Positions 8,710 to 17,392 are shown, numbered from the stretch's first letter. The stretch is 64,000 nucleotides of DNA from Mycobacterium parascrofulaceum ATCC BAA-614 (GCF_000164135.1 NZ_GG770553.1:920532-984531); one strand, 5' to 3'. Numbers and translations are program-made. The notes: a model not told the origin generated them from the letters alone.

Positions 8710-9246
8710 TCAACTGCCCTTGATGCCCACCGCGTGCCGCAGCTGCGCCAGGAACTGGTCGGCGTCGTCGCTGGGGACGATGTAGTGCGAGATCGCGATC
8801 CGGATGACGGTCGCCGCCTTCACCGCGGCGTTGGGTCCGGGCAGGTGGCGCTGCAGGCCCTCCCGCATCTGCGGGATGACCCCGGAGAACTGGGCGATGG
8901 TGTGCTCGGGCTCGACGTCGACCATCCGCACGCCGGAGTACGAGTGCTGGTACTCGACGATGAACCGCAGCACCGCGTCGAGCTTGTCGACCCCCTTCAG
9001 GCCGGCCGTGGCCCGGACCAGTCCGCTCTCGAAGATCTGGCGCTCGTAGCTCGAAAAGGCCGACAGCAGTTCCTCTTTCGACGCGAACCAGCGATAGAGC
9101 GTCGGGCGGGACACGCCGGCCTGGGCCGCGACGTCGGACAGGCTGAGCTTGGTTTTGCCGTTGCGCCCGAGCACCTCGGCGGTGGCGTCCAGGATGCGCT
9201 GACGCGTCGAGGTGTCAGGCTCTGTGGTCTGGGCCGGACTGCTCAT
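8710..9246 (-). CDS. TetR-family transcriptional regulator
   Basis: A 178-residue regulator starting MSSPAQTTEPDTSTRQRIL. The helix-turn-helix core is DVAAQAGVSRPTLYRWFASKEEL (about residues 37-59), followed by a helical effector domain. The frame remains open further upstream, but the Ala/Arg/Ser-rich translation there is not protein-like. The gene is the last of a minus-strand run (SMP-30 protein, thioesterase, TetR) with a 28-base gap, so it is probably cotranscribed and may control that unit. It could also recognise the recurring element at 10963, 11551 and 17393; this is not shown. Confidence 0.87.
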   Translation of the reverse strand: MSSPAQTTEPDTSTRQRILDATAEVLGRNGKTKLSLSDVAAQAGVSRPTLYRWFASKEELLSAFSSYERQIFESGLVRATAGLKGVDKLDAVLRFIVEYQHSYSGVRMVDVEPEHTIAQFSGVIPQMREGLQRHLPGPNAAVKAATVIRIAISHYIVPSDDADQFLAQLRHAVGIKGS

Positions 9247-9274
9247 ATCTGCAACTCTACGAAGTCGTCCACGG

Positions 9275-10111
9275 TCATTTCGCCTCCCGGCCGGGCTTGG
9301 GCGGGCGCGGGCGCACCAGCACCGACTGCTGGATGGCGGCGACCGCGCCCTGCTCGTCGAACAGCGTGCCGATCGTGGTCCCGATGCCGTCCGGGCCGTA
9401 GCTGGTCTCGGCGCGAATGCCGATCCACTCACCCTCGGGGACCCGGAACACGTGGACGGCCAGGTCGGTGTTGAGGAACGTCCACCGGGTGATGTCCAGC
9501 TTGCTGCCGATGCCGTTGGCGCAGTCGGCCACCGCGAACAGGCGCTCCAGCGGCGTCATGGTCTCGCCGGTGACCAGGTCCACGGTGGGGTGGATCCACG
9601 ATTCGCCCGGGCCCTCGCTGAGCGGCTCCGTCAACCACAGCCAGTCGAGGCTGTGCACGTAGTTGCGGTCCCAGTCTCGGGCTTTGAGGTTGCGGTTGCG
9701 GGCCTCGCTGCGCGGTCCGGGCAGCGGCGCGGCGGCGTGGGCCACGGCCCGGGTGTCCAGGGTTTGCAGCCGCCATCCGCTGGCACGCGCCACCGGCCGG
9801 GGTTCGCCGTCGGGACCGGGGGCCAGCATCTCGGCGCTGACGAGTTCGATCTGCTTCCCGCCGCGCTGAACCCGCGAGCCGACCCACAGGTCGCCCTCGG
9901 CGGGCACCCCGCCCAGCAGGTCGATGACGACGCGGGACAGCCGGGTGTCGTCGCGTTGCTCGCACCGCTCCAGCGCCCGCACCAGCAGGGCCGACACCGG
10001 CCCGCCGTGCTGGATCGCGGCCGACCAGGTGCCGCGCGCCAGGTCGGTGGCCCGGAACTTCTCGCCGAGCGGGTCCGCGCCGTCGATGAGCTCGTAGTAG
10101 GAGTCGGTCAT
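9275..10111 (-). CDS. Acyl-CoA thioesterase family protein (double hotdog)
   Basis: A protein of about 278 residues (MTDSYYELIDG at the start) with the features of TesB-type/4HBT_3 thioesterases: an N-terminal hotdog with IQHGGPVSALLVRALE (about residues 32-47) and a C-terminal hotdog around DCANGIGSKLD, TFLNTDLAVHVFR and EWIGIRAET. Such enzymes hydrolyse acyl-CoA esters. The ATG at 10111 is chosen because GAGAGG lies five bases upstream; a GTG two codons earlier is too close to that site. It sits 12 bases after the SMP-30 gene in a minus-strand operon. Confidence 0.85.
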   Translation of the reverse strand: MTDSYYELIDGADPLGEKFRATDLARGTWSAAIQHGGPVSALLVRALERCEQRDDTRLSRVVIDLLGGVPAEGDLWVGSRVQRGGKQIELVSAEMLAPGPDGEPRPVARASGWRLQTLDTRAVAHAAAPLPGPRSEARNRNLKARDWDRNYVHSLDWLWLTEPLSEGPGESWIHPTVDLVTGETMTPLERLFAVADCANGIGSKLDITRWTFLNTDLAVHVFRVPEGEWIGIRAETSYGPDGIGTTIGTLFDEQGAVAAIQQSVLVRPRPPKPGREAK

Positions 10112-10123
10112 CGTCACCTCTCG

Positions 10124-10942
10124 TCAGGGCAGGCCGGCGCCGGGGGTGGTCACCGTGACGGCGTCCAGCCGGGACAGGCGCGTGCCGATCAGGCGCTGGG
10201 GGTAGGCCTCCGTGCTCGACAACAGGAACAGGGTTCGGCGCTCCGGGCCGCCGAGCGCGCAGGCGACGGCGACGCGCCCGCCCATGTCGATGCGGTCGGT
10301 CACGGCGCCGCCCTCGACGATCCGCTCGAACTGGTGGGCCAGCGTCATCGACGCCCACACCGCGCCGTCCGCGTCGAGCGCGATGCCGTCGGGCGGCCCG
10401 TCCAGGCCCTCGGCGAAGGCGCGGCGGTCGGCCAGCCCGCCGTCGGCGCCGATGCTGAACGCGGTCAGTCGCCGGCCGACCGACTCGGCGACGATCAGGG
10501 TCCGGCGGTCCGGGGTGATCACCATGCCGTTGGGAAAATCGAGGTCCCCGGCGACCACGGTCGCGCTGTCGTCCGGGTCGAGCCGGATGATGACGCCGCC
10601 GCTGAACGCCTGGGAGCCGATGTAGGCCCGGCCCGCGTCGTCGACGACCATGTCGCCGAGGTTCGCCGGGGCCAGGTCCGCGAGATCGGCGATGGTGTCG
10701 ACGGTTTCACCGTCGTAGCGCAACACCTTCCGGTCTTCGGCCGAGGCGATCAGCAGCGAACCGTCGGGCCGGAAACCCAGGCCCGACGGCGTGTGCCCGG
10801 GCAGCGGCAACGTGGTCAGCGAGCCACCCATGGTCGAGGTGTGGACCGCCTCGCCCAGCATGTCGGAGAACCAGAGCAGGCCCTCGAACCAACGCGGACC
10901 CTCGCCGAAACAGAAGCCGTTGGCCAGCGGTTCGGGAATCAT
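10124..10942 (-). CDS. SMP-30/gluconolactonase-like beta-propeller protein
   Basis: A 272-residue protein with SMP-30/gluconolactonase/LRE-type propeller features: the opening FGEGPRWFEGLLWFSDM (about residues 12-28, including the conserved metal-ligand Glu) and the repeated pattern of Asp-rich loops DLDFPNGMVITPD and DGPPDGIALDADGAVW. Members are metal-dependent lactonases or esterases. It is the first gene of the minus-strand unit that includes the thioesterase and TetR genes, and would suit hydrolysis of a lactone intermediate. A bipartite element (10963-10990) lies 20 bases upstream of the ATG. Confidence 0.85.
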   Translation of the reverse strand: MIPEPLANGFCFGEGPRWFEGLLWFSDMLGEAVHTSTMGGSLTTLPLPGHTPSGLGFRPDGSLLIASAEDRKVLRYDGETVDTIADLADLAPANLGDMVVDDAGRAYIGSQAFSGGVIIRLDPDDSATVVAGDLDFPNGMVITPDRRTLIVAESVGRRLTAFSIGADGGLADRRAFAEGLDGPPDGIALDADGAVWASMTLAHQFERIVEGGAVTDRIDMGGRVAVACALGGPERRTLFLLSSTEAYPQRLIGTRLSRLDAVTVTTPGAGLP

Positions 10943-10962
10943 CCGAGCACCCCCTCTACCGC

Positions 10963-10990
10963 TTTACAAAACACCGCCAAAGTGTCATGC
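10963..10990. promoter_or_regulatory. Bipartite element copy 1: TTTACAAA-N11-GTGTCATGC
   Basis: This is the weakest of three copies of a 28-bp element with identical spacing (others at 11551 and 17393); one base of the second block differs. It lies directly upstream of the SMP-30 gene on the minus strand. Read on the minus strand, the TGACA block and the TTTGTAAA block are placed like promoter or operator half-sites. Confidence 0.6.
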
Positions 10991-11006
10991 ACCGCGGGTA
11001 TCGGTG

Positions 11007-11483
11007 TCAATCTCGCGACGTGGCGAGTTCGCGCGCGACCGCCTCGTGGTAGGCGTCGATTTTCGCGGGATTGACCTGCTGAAAAAGCTGATCCGGCAGC
11101 GGGGCGTGCTTTAACGCCTCGATCGTCATGGTCCGGGAGAACAGCGTGACGTCCTGCCCCGGCCTGGTGAACCGGTACGCCACCGTGATCCGGCCCTCCA
11201 ATCCGCCGTTCCCCTGGCGATCGTGCCCCAGCCGCCCGATCGACGTGAACACGAAGAGAGTCGGGCGGACGGCGGCCGCCAGTTGCCACGTGAAGACCCG
11301 GTTCCCCTCGGGGCCCGCCTCCTCCCAGGTGTCGCCGACCCGCAGCGGCAGTTCCGGCAACTTGCCGATGTGCGCGCTGCCGGGATAGGTCTTCGTCCAG
11401 TTCTCCGGGTTGGTGACGAAGTCGTAGACGGTCTCGGCGGACTGGGTGAATGCGGTCTCCGAGGTACTGGTCACGATGCCCAA
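11007..11483 (-). CDS. SRPBCC (START-like/polyketide cyclase) protein
   Basis: A 158-residue single-domain protein. The N-terminal pattern TSTSETAFTQSAETVYDFVTNPENW is that of the SRPBCC fold, which holds hydrophobic ligands in a deep pocket. A long C-terminal helix region follows (INPAKI-like, residues 135-155). No catalytic residues can be assigned. It is divergent from the thioesterase at 11617 and shares with it the gap holding the second bipartite element. The next minus-strand gene (SMP-30) starts 64 bases downstream. A role in binding or transfer of a lipid or steroid intermediate is possible but not shown. Confidence 0.8.
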   Translation of the reverse strand: MGIVTSTSETAFTQSAETVYDFVTNPENWTKTYPGSAHIGKLPELPLRVGDTWEEAGPEGNRVFTWQLAAAVRPTLFVFTSIGRLGHDRQGNGGLEGRITVAYRFTRPGQDVTLFSRTMTIEALKHAPLPDQLFQQVNPAKIDAYHEAVARELATSRD

Positions 11484-11550
11484 TTGCGTTGCCTCCGTGT
11501 GTGTTCCGTCGGCAGACCGATTCGGTGGGCCGCGGCCTCATTAGCCAAGC

Positions 11551-11578
11551 TTTACAAATCCTACTCAGAGTGTCACGC
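11551..11578. promoter_or_regulatory. Bipartite element copy 2: TTTACAAA-N11-GTGTCACGC
   Basis: The element lies between divergent genes, 38 bases before the TTG start of the thioesterase at 11617 and 67 bases before the SRPBCC gene. Read on the plus strand it offers TTTACA, 17 bases, CACGCT, the spacing of a sigma-A promoter; on the minus strand GTGACA, 17 bases, AAAGCT. Both -10 hexamers keep A at position 2 and T at position 6. Confidence 0.65.
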
Positions 11579-11616
11579 TGAGCCCAAAGCTGCTAGCGCG
11601 AGAGGCGGAGTGGGAC

Positions 11617-12498
11617 TTGACCACGGAATCTGAGCAGACTGAGTGGACGGTGCAGGGCCTGCTGGATCTGTTCGACGTGCAGGCCGACGGGCAGGACCGG
11701 TTCACCGGCGACACCGGCATGGCCGCCGGCGACGAACGGCAGGTGGTGGAGGGCACCCAGGTGCTCGCCCAGGCGATTGTCGCGGTGGCCAAGCGATTTC
11801 CCGACAAGTCGGTGCGCTCGGCGCACGCGGTGTTCTCCCGGGCCGTGACCGTCGGCCCGCCGATCGAACTCGTGCTCGACGTCGTCGCCGAGGGCCGGTC
11901 CACCGCCACCGCTGTGGTCGCCGTGCACCAGAACGGGCGGCGCTGCCTGAGCATCACGGTGCTGGCCGACGTGCCGACGGGCGACGTCATCCGCCACCAC
12001 CTACCGCGTCCCGACGTAGCCGGGCCCGCCGACGCGAACCACTCGCCGATGCCGATGGTCGGCCGCGAACTGCGCCTGGTCGACGTCGTCGACGTCAACA
12101 GCCCCGACGAGGTCGGGCCGCCGGAACTGTACGCCTGGCTGCACTACGACCCGATCCCGGAACGGGACGACCTGGCCAAGGCGCTCCTCGCGTACTTCAC
12201 CGGCCACCTGGGCATCTCCACCACGATGCGGGCCCACCCGGGCATCGGCACCGCCCAGGCGCACCTGACGGTGTCCACCGCACCGATGAGCATCTCCGTG
12301 GCGTTTCACGAACCGGTGCGCTGGGACGGCTGGTTGCTCTACACCCACGAGAGCACGCAGGTCGGGGCGGGAATGTCTTATGTGCGCGGCACCGTGCATT
12401 CCGAGGAGGGCGAGTTGCTGTGCTCGTTTGCCCAGGAGGCGCTGATCCGGCCGCTGCGCACCACCGACACGTCCATCGACGCCCGCGCACGCTTCTGA
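11617..12498 (+). CDS. Acyl-CoA thioesterase II family protein (TesB-like)
   Basis: A 293-residue protein of the TesB-type double-hotdog group. The start region is LLDLFDVQADGQDRFTGD, the middle DVVDVNSPDEVGPPELYAWLHYD, and the C-terminal hotdog has TVSTAPMSISVAFHEPVRWDGWLLY, the region holding the usual Asp/Ser/Gln catalytic network in TesB proteins. The TTG start is supported by GGCGGAG six bases upstream and no better start in frame. It is followed after ten bases by an F420-type oxidoreductase gene and then an acyl-CoA dehydrogenase, apparently one operon, and may release a free acid from CoA in that pathway. Confidence 0.85.
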   Translation: MTTESEQTEWTVQGLLDLFDVQADGQDRFTGDTGMAAGDERQVVEGTQVLAQAIVAVAKRFPDKSVRSAHAVFSRAVTVGPPIELVLDVVAEGRSTATAVVAVHQNGRRCLSITVLADVPTGDVIRHHLPRPDVAGPADANHSPMPMVGRELRLVDVVDVNSPDEVGPPELYAWLHYDPIPERDDLAKALLAYFTGHLGISTTMRAHPGIGTAQAHLTVSTAPMSISVAFHEPVRWDGWLLYTHESTQVGAGMSYVRGTVHSEEGELLCSFAQEALIRPLRTTDTSIDARARF

Positions 12499-12508
12499 GG
12501 GCGGTTCC

Positions 12509-13429
12509 ATGCGCTTCACCATCACCCACCCGATGCACAGCCACCCGTACAACCGGGAGCTGGTGAGCGGGGACGGCATCGGGAAGATGGCCGCGGCCGC
12601 CGAGGCGGCCGGCATGCACGGTTTCGGCTTCACCGACCACCCAGCGCCCTCGCAGCGGTGGCTGGAAGCCGGCGGTCATGACGCGCTGGATCCCTTTGTC
12701 GCGCTGGGTTTCGCGGCGGCGACGACGACCTCGCTGAGGCTGATCCCCAACATCGTGGTGTTGCCGTATCGAAACCCGTTCGTGGTGGCCAAGTCCGGCG
12801 CCACGCTGGATCTGCTCTCCGGCGGCCGGTTCACGCTCGCGGTGGGTGTCGGCTACCTCAAACGCGAGTTCGCCGCGCTGGGGGTTAGCTATGACGAGCG
12901 CGCCGAGCTGTTCGAGGAGGCCCTGCAGGTGATCCGGGCCGTCTGGACCGGCGACGACATCACCTTCGAGGGAAGGCATTTCAGCGCCCGCGGGATCACC
13001 GCGCACCCCCGCCCGGTGAGCGACCCGCACCCGCCGATCTGGATCGGCGGCAACACCTCCTCGGCGCGGCAGCGCGTGGCGCAGTACGGCGACGGCTGGT
13101 GCCCCTTCCCGGCGCCGCCCCGACTGGCCCAGACCGCGGGGACGGCCGTCATCGACTCGGTCGAACGCCTGCGCGAGGGCATCGACGACCTGCGGCGCCG
13201 CTGCGACGCCGCCGGCCGCGACTGGTCGGCGATCGACATCACCTTCACCAACTTCGACGGCGGCAGCGTCACCGACGACGACTTCAACGCCGACGCCTAC
13301 CTCGACGGCCTGGAGAAGCTGGCCAAACTGGGCGTGACGTGGGTGAGCGTGCACCTCCCGGGTGACAGCATGGCGCACGCGCTCGACACCCTCGACCGTT
13401 TCCGCACGCTCGTGATCGACGCCGCCTGA
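12509..13429 (+). CDS. LLM-class (probably F420-dependent) oxidoreductase
   Basis: A 306-residue TIM-barrel luciferase-like monooxygenase-family protein. Typical features are GFTDHPAPS near the first strand, TTTSLRLIPNIVVLPYRNPF, LLSGGRFTLAVGVGY with the conserved Gly-rich loop, and HPPIWIGGNTSSARQRVAQYGDGW. Mycobacterial members of this subgroup usually use the deazaflavin F420, but FMN cannot be excluded. The gene sits between the thioesterase (10-base gap) and the acyl-CoA dehydrogenase (TGATG overlap), which suggests a shared catabolic route. Confidence 0.88.
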   Translation: MRFTITHPMHSHPYNRELVSGDGIGKMAAAAEAAGMHGFGFTDHPAPSQRWLEAGGHDALDPFVALGFAAATTTSLRLIPNIVVLPYRNPFVVAKSGATLDLLSGGRFTLAVGVGYLKREFAALGVSYDERAELFEEALQVIRAVWTGDDITFEGRHFSARGITAHPRPVSDPHPPIWIGGNTSSARQRVAQYGDGWCPFPAPPRLAQTAGTAVIDSVERLREGIDDLRRRCDAAGRDWSAIDITFTNFDGGSVTDDDFNADAYLDGLEKLAKLGVTWVSVHLPGDSMAHALDTLDRFRTLVIDAA

Positions 13430-14604
13430 TGGACTTCTCCCGCGTCGAACTCTCCCCCGAGGACCGGGCCTTTCGCGACGAGCTCCGGGCGTTCGTCGCC
13501 AAGATCGTCACCGACGAAGTGCTGCACCGGCAATTGGAGTTGGGCGAAAACTTCGACGAGCGAGTGCATCTGGCGCTGGGGGAGACCGGCTACCTGGCAT
13601 CGGATTGGAAGCTGGAGTCCGAGGGCGGTTTCAGCCCGGTCCGCCGGCGCATCTTTCAACTCGAGATCGCCCGGGCCCACACACCGTGGTATCACTGGGG
13701 CACCACGTCCGTCGTCGCCCGGCTGGTGCGGCAATTCGGGGCGCCGGAGCTCGCCGACAAGGTCATTCCCGGTGTGCTGTCCGGCGAGATCCGGCTGTGC
13801 CTGGGCTACACCGAGCCCGAAGGCGGCTCCGACGTCGCCACGTGCAAGACGCGCGCGGTGCGCGACGGCGCTGGCTGGATTATCAACGGCTCCAAGATGT
13901 TCACGTCGAACGCGCAGAACGCCGGGTACGTCTTCCTGCTCACCAACACCGACCCGCAGGGGCGGAAACACCGCAACCTGACCATGTTCTTGGTGCCGCT
14001 CGACTCGCCCGGCATCGAGATCCAGGGCATCCGCACCGTGGACGGCGACCGCACCAACATCGTCTACTACAGCGACGTCCGCGTCGACGACCTGTATCGC
14101 ATCGGCGAGGTGAACGGCGGCTGGACCGTGATGCGCGCGGCGCTGGACTCCGAGCACGGCATCGTGGACCCGGAAGACCATGGCCTGCAATACATTGCCG
14201 CGATGTCGGCGCACGGCGACCTGATGGCCGAGGTCGTCGACACCGTCGCGGCGGCCGCCGGTCAACCCGGCCCCGACGGCCGGCGGCCAATGGACGACGA
14301 CTCGGTGAAATACCGGCTCGGGCGCGACGTCGCGCGGATGGAGGCGGCGCTGTCCGCGCCCGGGATGTTCGGGCGGGTCGCGATCGCGCAGACGATGCGC
14401 GACGTCACGACGGACCTGATGGACATCCTGGGGACCGCGTCGGCGTTGCCCACCGAAACCCCGGGGTCGGCCACCGACGGTGCGGCGGAACACCTTTACC
14501 GGCTGGCGCTGCCGCTGGGCATCTACGGCGGGACCCTGGAAGTCTTCCGCAACATGATCGCCCAGCACGAACTCAAGCTGGGCCGGCCCGCCTACGGCGG
14601 CTGA
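13429..14604 (+). CDS. Acyl-CoA dehydrogenase family protein
   Basis: A 391-residue flavoprotein with the acyl-CoA dehydrogenase order: N-terminal helical domain, the FAD-contact block CLGYTEPEGGSDVATCKTRA (about residues 123-142), the beta domain, and a C-terminal block GGTLEVFRNMIAQHELKLGRP whose Glu is at the usual catalytic position. It would introduce a 2,3-double bond into an acyl-CoA. The start overlaps the previous stop (TGATG), so translation is coupled to the LLM oxidoreductase. Substrate class is not readable from sequence. Confidence 0.9.
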   Translation: MDFSRVELSPEDRAFRDELRAFVAKIVTDEVLHRQLELGENFDERVHLALGETGYLASDWKLESEGGFSPVRRRIFQLEIARAHTPWYHWGTTSVVARLVRQFGAPELADKVIPGVLSGEIRLCLGYTEPEGGSDVATCKTRAVRDGAGWIINGSKMFTSNAQNAGYVFLLTNTDPQGRKHRNLTMFLVPLDSPGIEIQGIRTVDGDRTNIVYYSDVRVDDLYRIGEVNGGWTVMRAALDSEHGIVDPEDHGLQYIAAMSAHGDLMAEVVDTVAAAAGQPGPDGRRPMDDDSVKYRLGRDVARMEAALSAPGMFGRVAIAQTMRDVTTDLMDILGTASALPTETPGSATDGAAEHLYRLALPLGIYGGTLEVFRNMIAQHELKLGRPAYGG

Positions 14605-14675
14605 CTTCGTCCCCACACCACCGGCTTCCGCGATACGTTCTCACCGGATACCGGTCGCAGAGAGGTGGGCCCGCG

Positions 14676-15404
14676 GTGGTTGTTCTCGTGGCGTTGGGTT
14701 CGTTCGTCACGACACTGCTGGGCGGGTACGCGGCGCTGCGCATCGGGTCGTACCGCTACCTGGTGCTGGGGTTGGCCGCCGGGCTGATGCTCGGCGCCGT
14801 GGCCTTCGACCTGCTGCCGGAGTCGCTGAGCCAGCAGCCGTGGAGCATGTTCGGCATCCCCGCTCCGCTGGTGGCGTTCGTTCTCGGCTTTCTGGTCCTG
14901 CACGTCATCGAACACACCGTGGGCATCCACCGCGGCCACGGGTCGGACGATGTCGTTGATTCCGGCGCTCCCGGCGTAGGAATCCTCGCCGCGTCCGGGC
15001 TGATCGGGCACAGCGTCATGGACGGGTTCGCCATCGGTGCCGCGTTCCAGGCGGGAGCGGCCGCGGGTGCGGTGGTGGCGGTCGCGGTGATCGGCCACGA
15101 CTTCGCGGACGGCTTCAACACCTACACCGTCACGTCGCTCTACGGAAACGACCGGCGGAGGGCGCTGGCGCTGCTGGGCGCCGACGCTGTCGCGCCGGTG
15201 GCCGGGGCGGCTCTCACGCTGGCGGTGACGATTCCCCATCGCCTGCTCGAGGTGTATCTCGGGTTCTTCGCGGGCTTCCTGATGTACCTGGCCAGTGCCG
15301 ACATCCTGCCGAGGGCACACGCCGGCCATCGCACCGCGGCGACCCTGGCGTGCACCATCGGCGGGGTGCTGTTCATGCTCGCGATCGTCGGCCTGGCGAG
15401 TTAG
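14676..15404 (+). CDS. ZIP-family divalent metal transporter
   Basis: A 242-residue membrane protein with about seven or eight hydrophobic segments. Helix IV carries the ZIP metal motif HSVMDGFAIG and helix V the paired HDFADGFNTYT, the sites that bind zinc, iron or other divalent ions in the family. A short His-containing loop (HRGHGSDD) lies between helices III and IV. The GTG start at 14676 is chosen for the AGAGAGGTGGG site upstream; the open frame further upstream is a shadow of the acyl-CoA dehydrogenase. Its stop overlaps the stop of the convergent DUF427 gene. Confidence 0.85.
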   Translation: MVVLVALGSFVTTLLGGYAALRIGSYRYLVLGLAAGLMLGAVAFDLLPESLSQQPWSMFGIPAPLVAFVLGFLVLHVIEHTVGIHRGHGSDDVVDSGAPGVGILAASGLIGHSVMDGFAIGAAFQAGAAAGAVVAVAVIGHDFADGFNTYTVTSLYGNDRRRALALLGADAVAPVAGAALTLAVTIPHRLLEVYLGFFAGFLMYLASADILPRAHAGHRTAATLACTIGGVLFMLAIVGLAS

Positions 15405-16075
15405 GCGAGGGCCGTCGCCGGCAGCTCGGCCACCACGTCCACCCGGGCGAGGTCGAAGCTTAGAAATCCCTTGATGGGCAGGCTTTCCGGCGGCGGGTCC
15501 GCATAGCTCCACGCGACGTCGTCGACGTCGCCTGCGGACCAGTACGTCGCGAAACCCTTGTAGTTGCAGTAGGTCAACGTGTCCGAGCGGCGCAGCAGGT
15601 CGGTGCGCACATGGGCGGGATCGACGTAAAGCCTTGGCTCGAGCGAGGTTTCGAACAGGATCACGGTGTCGTCGGTGTCCACCAGCGTGGTGCCCGCGAC
15701 GGTGACGCGCAGGCGCCGCCTCGTCGGCCGGCAGTCCACCCGGTGGTACGGATTCGGCGGGTAGTGGACGAGTTCACGGCCCTCTTCCAGCCAGGTGTCC
15801 ACGGCGTCCCAGGGCACGTGCACGAAGCCCGACGCGTCCGGCTCTGGCTCGGTCGGCAGGTCGCCGACCTCGTCGGCCCGGAAGGCGTAGCTGAGCGGGC
15901 GCCCGCGCCGGTGCACCAGCAGCGCCTGCTCGGTGTCGATCACCGGGCGGCCGTCGCGGATCGCCTGCACGCGGCGCGGGTGCGGCTCGATGAAGACGAC
16001 CTCGTCGGGGATCGCCGGCGAGAATCGTCCGGCCGGATGGCTGCTGAGCGGACCGCGTCCGGCGACCAGGCTCAT
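15401..16075 (-). CDS. DUF427 domain protein
   Basis: A 224-residue protein. The C-terminal half is a clear DUF427 domain (LFETSLEPRLYVDPAHVR, then TYCNYKGFATYWS, residues about 125-170), and the N-terminal half (residues 20-65) looks like a degenerate second copy. The function is unknown; the domain is common in Actinobacteria and resembles small beta-folds. The ATG at 16075 has the strong GGAGAGG site; an in-frame start ten codons earlier lacks one. It is divergent from the CoA-transferase gene, and the gap holds two palindromes that might control both. Confidence 0.85.
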   Translation of the reverse strand: MSLVAGRGPLSSHPAGRFSPAIPDEVVFIEPHPRRVQAIRDGRPVIDTEQALLVHRRGRPLSYAFRADEVGDLPTEPEPDASGFVHVPWDAVDTWLEEGRELVHYPPNPYHRVDCRPTRRRLRVTVAGTTLVDTDDTVILFETSLEPRLYVDPAHVRTDLLRRSDTLTYCNYKGFATYWSAGDVDDVAWSYADPPPESLPIKGFLSFDLARVDVVAELPATALA

Positions 16076-16108
16076 GGTGTCCTCTCCTTCACGCGCAAAC
16101 CCCACCTG

Positions 16109-16128
16109 GTGTCACGCTAGCGTGGCAC
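16109..16128. promoter_or_regulatory. 20-bp palindrome (CACGCTAGCGTG core), candidate operator
   Basis: The sequence GTGTCACGCTAGCGTGGCAC matches its reverse complement at 18 of 20 positions. It lies in the 133-base gap between the divergent DUF427 and CoA-transferase genes. A second version is centred exactly 30 bases downstream (16143-16154). The size and symmetry suit a TetR-type operator. Confidence 0.65.
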
Positions 16129-16142
16129 TCACGATGCAGCGT

Positions 16143-16154
16143 CACGCTGGCGTG
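16143..16154. promoter_or_regulatory. Second palindrome (CACGC-TG-GCGTG)
   Basis: A 5-bp inverted repeat with a two-base centre, differing from the core of the palindrome at 16109 by one base. The 30-base distance between centres is close to three helical turns, so two regulator dimers could bind on nearly the same face. Confidence 0.55.
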
Positions 16155-16155
16155 T

Positions 16156-16171
16156 CCCCCGCAAGCGGGGG
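16156..16171. repeat. Perfect C/G hairpin CCCCCGC-AA-GCGGGGG
   Basis: A 7-bp perfect stem with a two-base loop, followed by TGCCCC. I know this string as a frequent dispersed element in mycobacterial intergenic DNA. A weaker version is seen at 54161-54172. It lies about 40 bases before the CoA-transferase start. Confidence 0.6.
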
Positions 16172-16208
16172 TGCCCCAGCTCGAACGGCAGAGAGTAGGA
16201 ACGCAGCC

Positions 16209-17378
16209 ATGGCGGGACCAATGGAGGGCGTCAAGGTCGTCGAACTCGGGGTATGGGTGGCCGGACCGGCCGCCGGCGGCATCCTGGCCGACTGGGGCGC
16301 CGACGTCGTCAAGATCGAACCGCCGGGCGGTGACCCCGGGCGCTTGTTCGGCCGGATGCTGGGCTGCGACCTCGGCGTCAACCCGCCGTTCGAGATGGAC
16401 AACCGCTCCAAGCGCAGCATCGTGTTGAACCTCGCGGAAGACGCCGGCCGCGACACCGCCTTCGAATTGCTTTCCGACGCCGACGTTTTCGTCACCAACG
16501 TGCGACCCGGCGCGTTGCACCGCCTCGGTTTCGACTACGCGGCGCTGGCGGCCCACAACCCCCGCCTGGTCTACGGCCTGATCACCGGCTACGGCGAGAC
16601 CGGGCCCGACGCCGACCGCGCCGCCTACGACGTCGCCGCGTTCTGGTCACGCGCCGGCGTGGCGCACCTGCTCACCCGTCCGGGCGACACTCCGCCGTTC
16701 CAGCGCGGCGGCATGGGCGACCACTCGGCCGGCATGACCCTGGCCGCGGCGATCTGCGCGGCGCTGGTGGCCCGCCAGCGCACCGGGACCGGCCAGCTGG
16801 TCACCACCTCCCTGTACCGCCAGGGCGCCTACACCGTGAGCTTCGACCTGAACACCTACCTGCTGACCGGCCAGCCGATCGCCGTCGGACAACGCGAGTC
16901 GATGGGCAACCCCTGCATGAACAACTACGCGACCGCCGACGGGCGACGGTTCTGGATCGTCGGGCTCGAGGGCGACCGGCACTGGCCCCCGCTGTGCCGC
17001 GCCGTCGGCCACCCGGAGTGGCTCGACGATCCCCGCTTCGCCGACGCCTACGCGCGCTTCGTCAACGCGACCGAACTGATCGCCGAGCTGGACGCCATCT
17101 TCGCCACCCGGACCCTGGACGAGTGGGCCGCGATTTTTGCCACCGAACCCGACTTCTTCTGGTCACCGGTGAACAGCCTGGAAGACGTCGTCGCCGACGA
17201 GCAGTTCCACGCCGCGGGCGGCATCGTCGACGTGCCGGACGGGGAGGCCGGCATCGCGATGGTGGCGACGCCCGCCGATTTCCACGGCACACCCTGGGCG
17301 CCGCGTTCCGCGGCACCGGAACTGGGGCAGCACACCGAGGAAGTGCTCGCCGAACTCCGGGCGCGCCGCGGCTCGTGA
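16209..17378 (+). CDS. Class III CoA-transferase (CaiB/BaiF family)
   Basis: A 389-residue protein of the formyl-CoA transferase type. The N-terminal block MEGVKVVELGVWVAGPAAGGILADWGADVVKIE is split here by position (about residues 5-37), followed by DNRSKRSIVLNL and the block GGMGDHSAGMTLA, where the Asp corresponds to the catalytic Asp of the family. Such enzymes move CoA between carboxylic acids, often to start or end degradation of an acid. The ATG at 16209 fits the family start. Two palindromes precede it. The large operon at 17514 starts 135 bases downstream. Confidence 0.9.
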   Translation: MAGPMEGVKVVELGVWVAGPAAGGILADWGADVVKIEPPGGDPGRLFGRMLGCDLGVNPPFEMDNRSKRSIVLNLAEDAGRDTAFELLSDADVFVTNVRPGALHRLGFDYAALAAHNPRLVYGLITGYGETGPDADRAAYDVAAFWSRAGVAHLLTRPGDTPPFQRGGMGDHSAGMTLAAAICAALVARQRTGTGQLVTTSLYRQGAYTVSFDLNTYLLTGQPIAVGQRESMGNPCMNNYATADGRRFWIVGLEGDRHWPPLCRAVGHPEWLDDPRFADAYARFVNATELIAELDAIFATRTLDEWAAIFATEPDFFWSPVNSLEDVVADEQFHAAGGIVDVPDGEAGIAMVATPADFHGTPWAPRSAAPELGQHTEEVLAELRARRGS

Positions 17379-17392
17379 CCACCGGTCGTACC

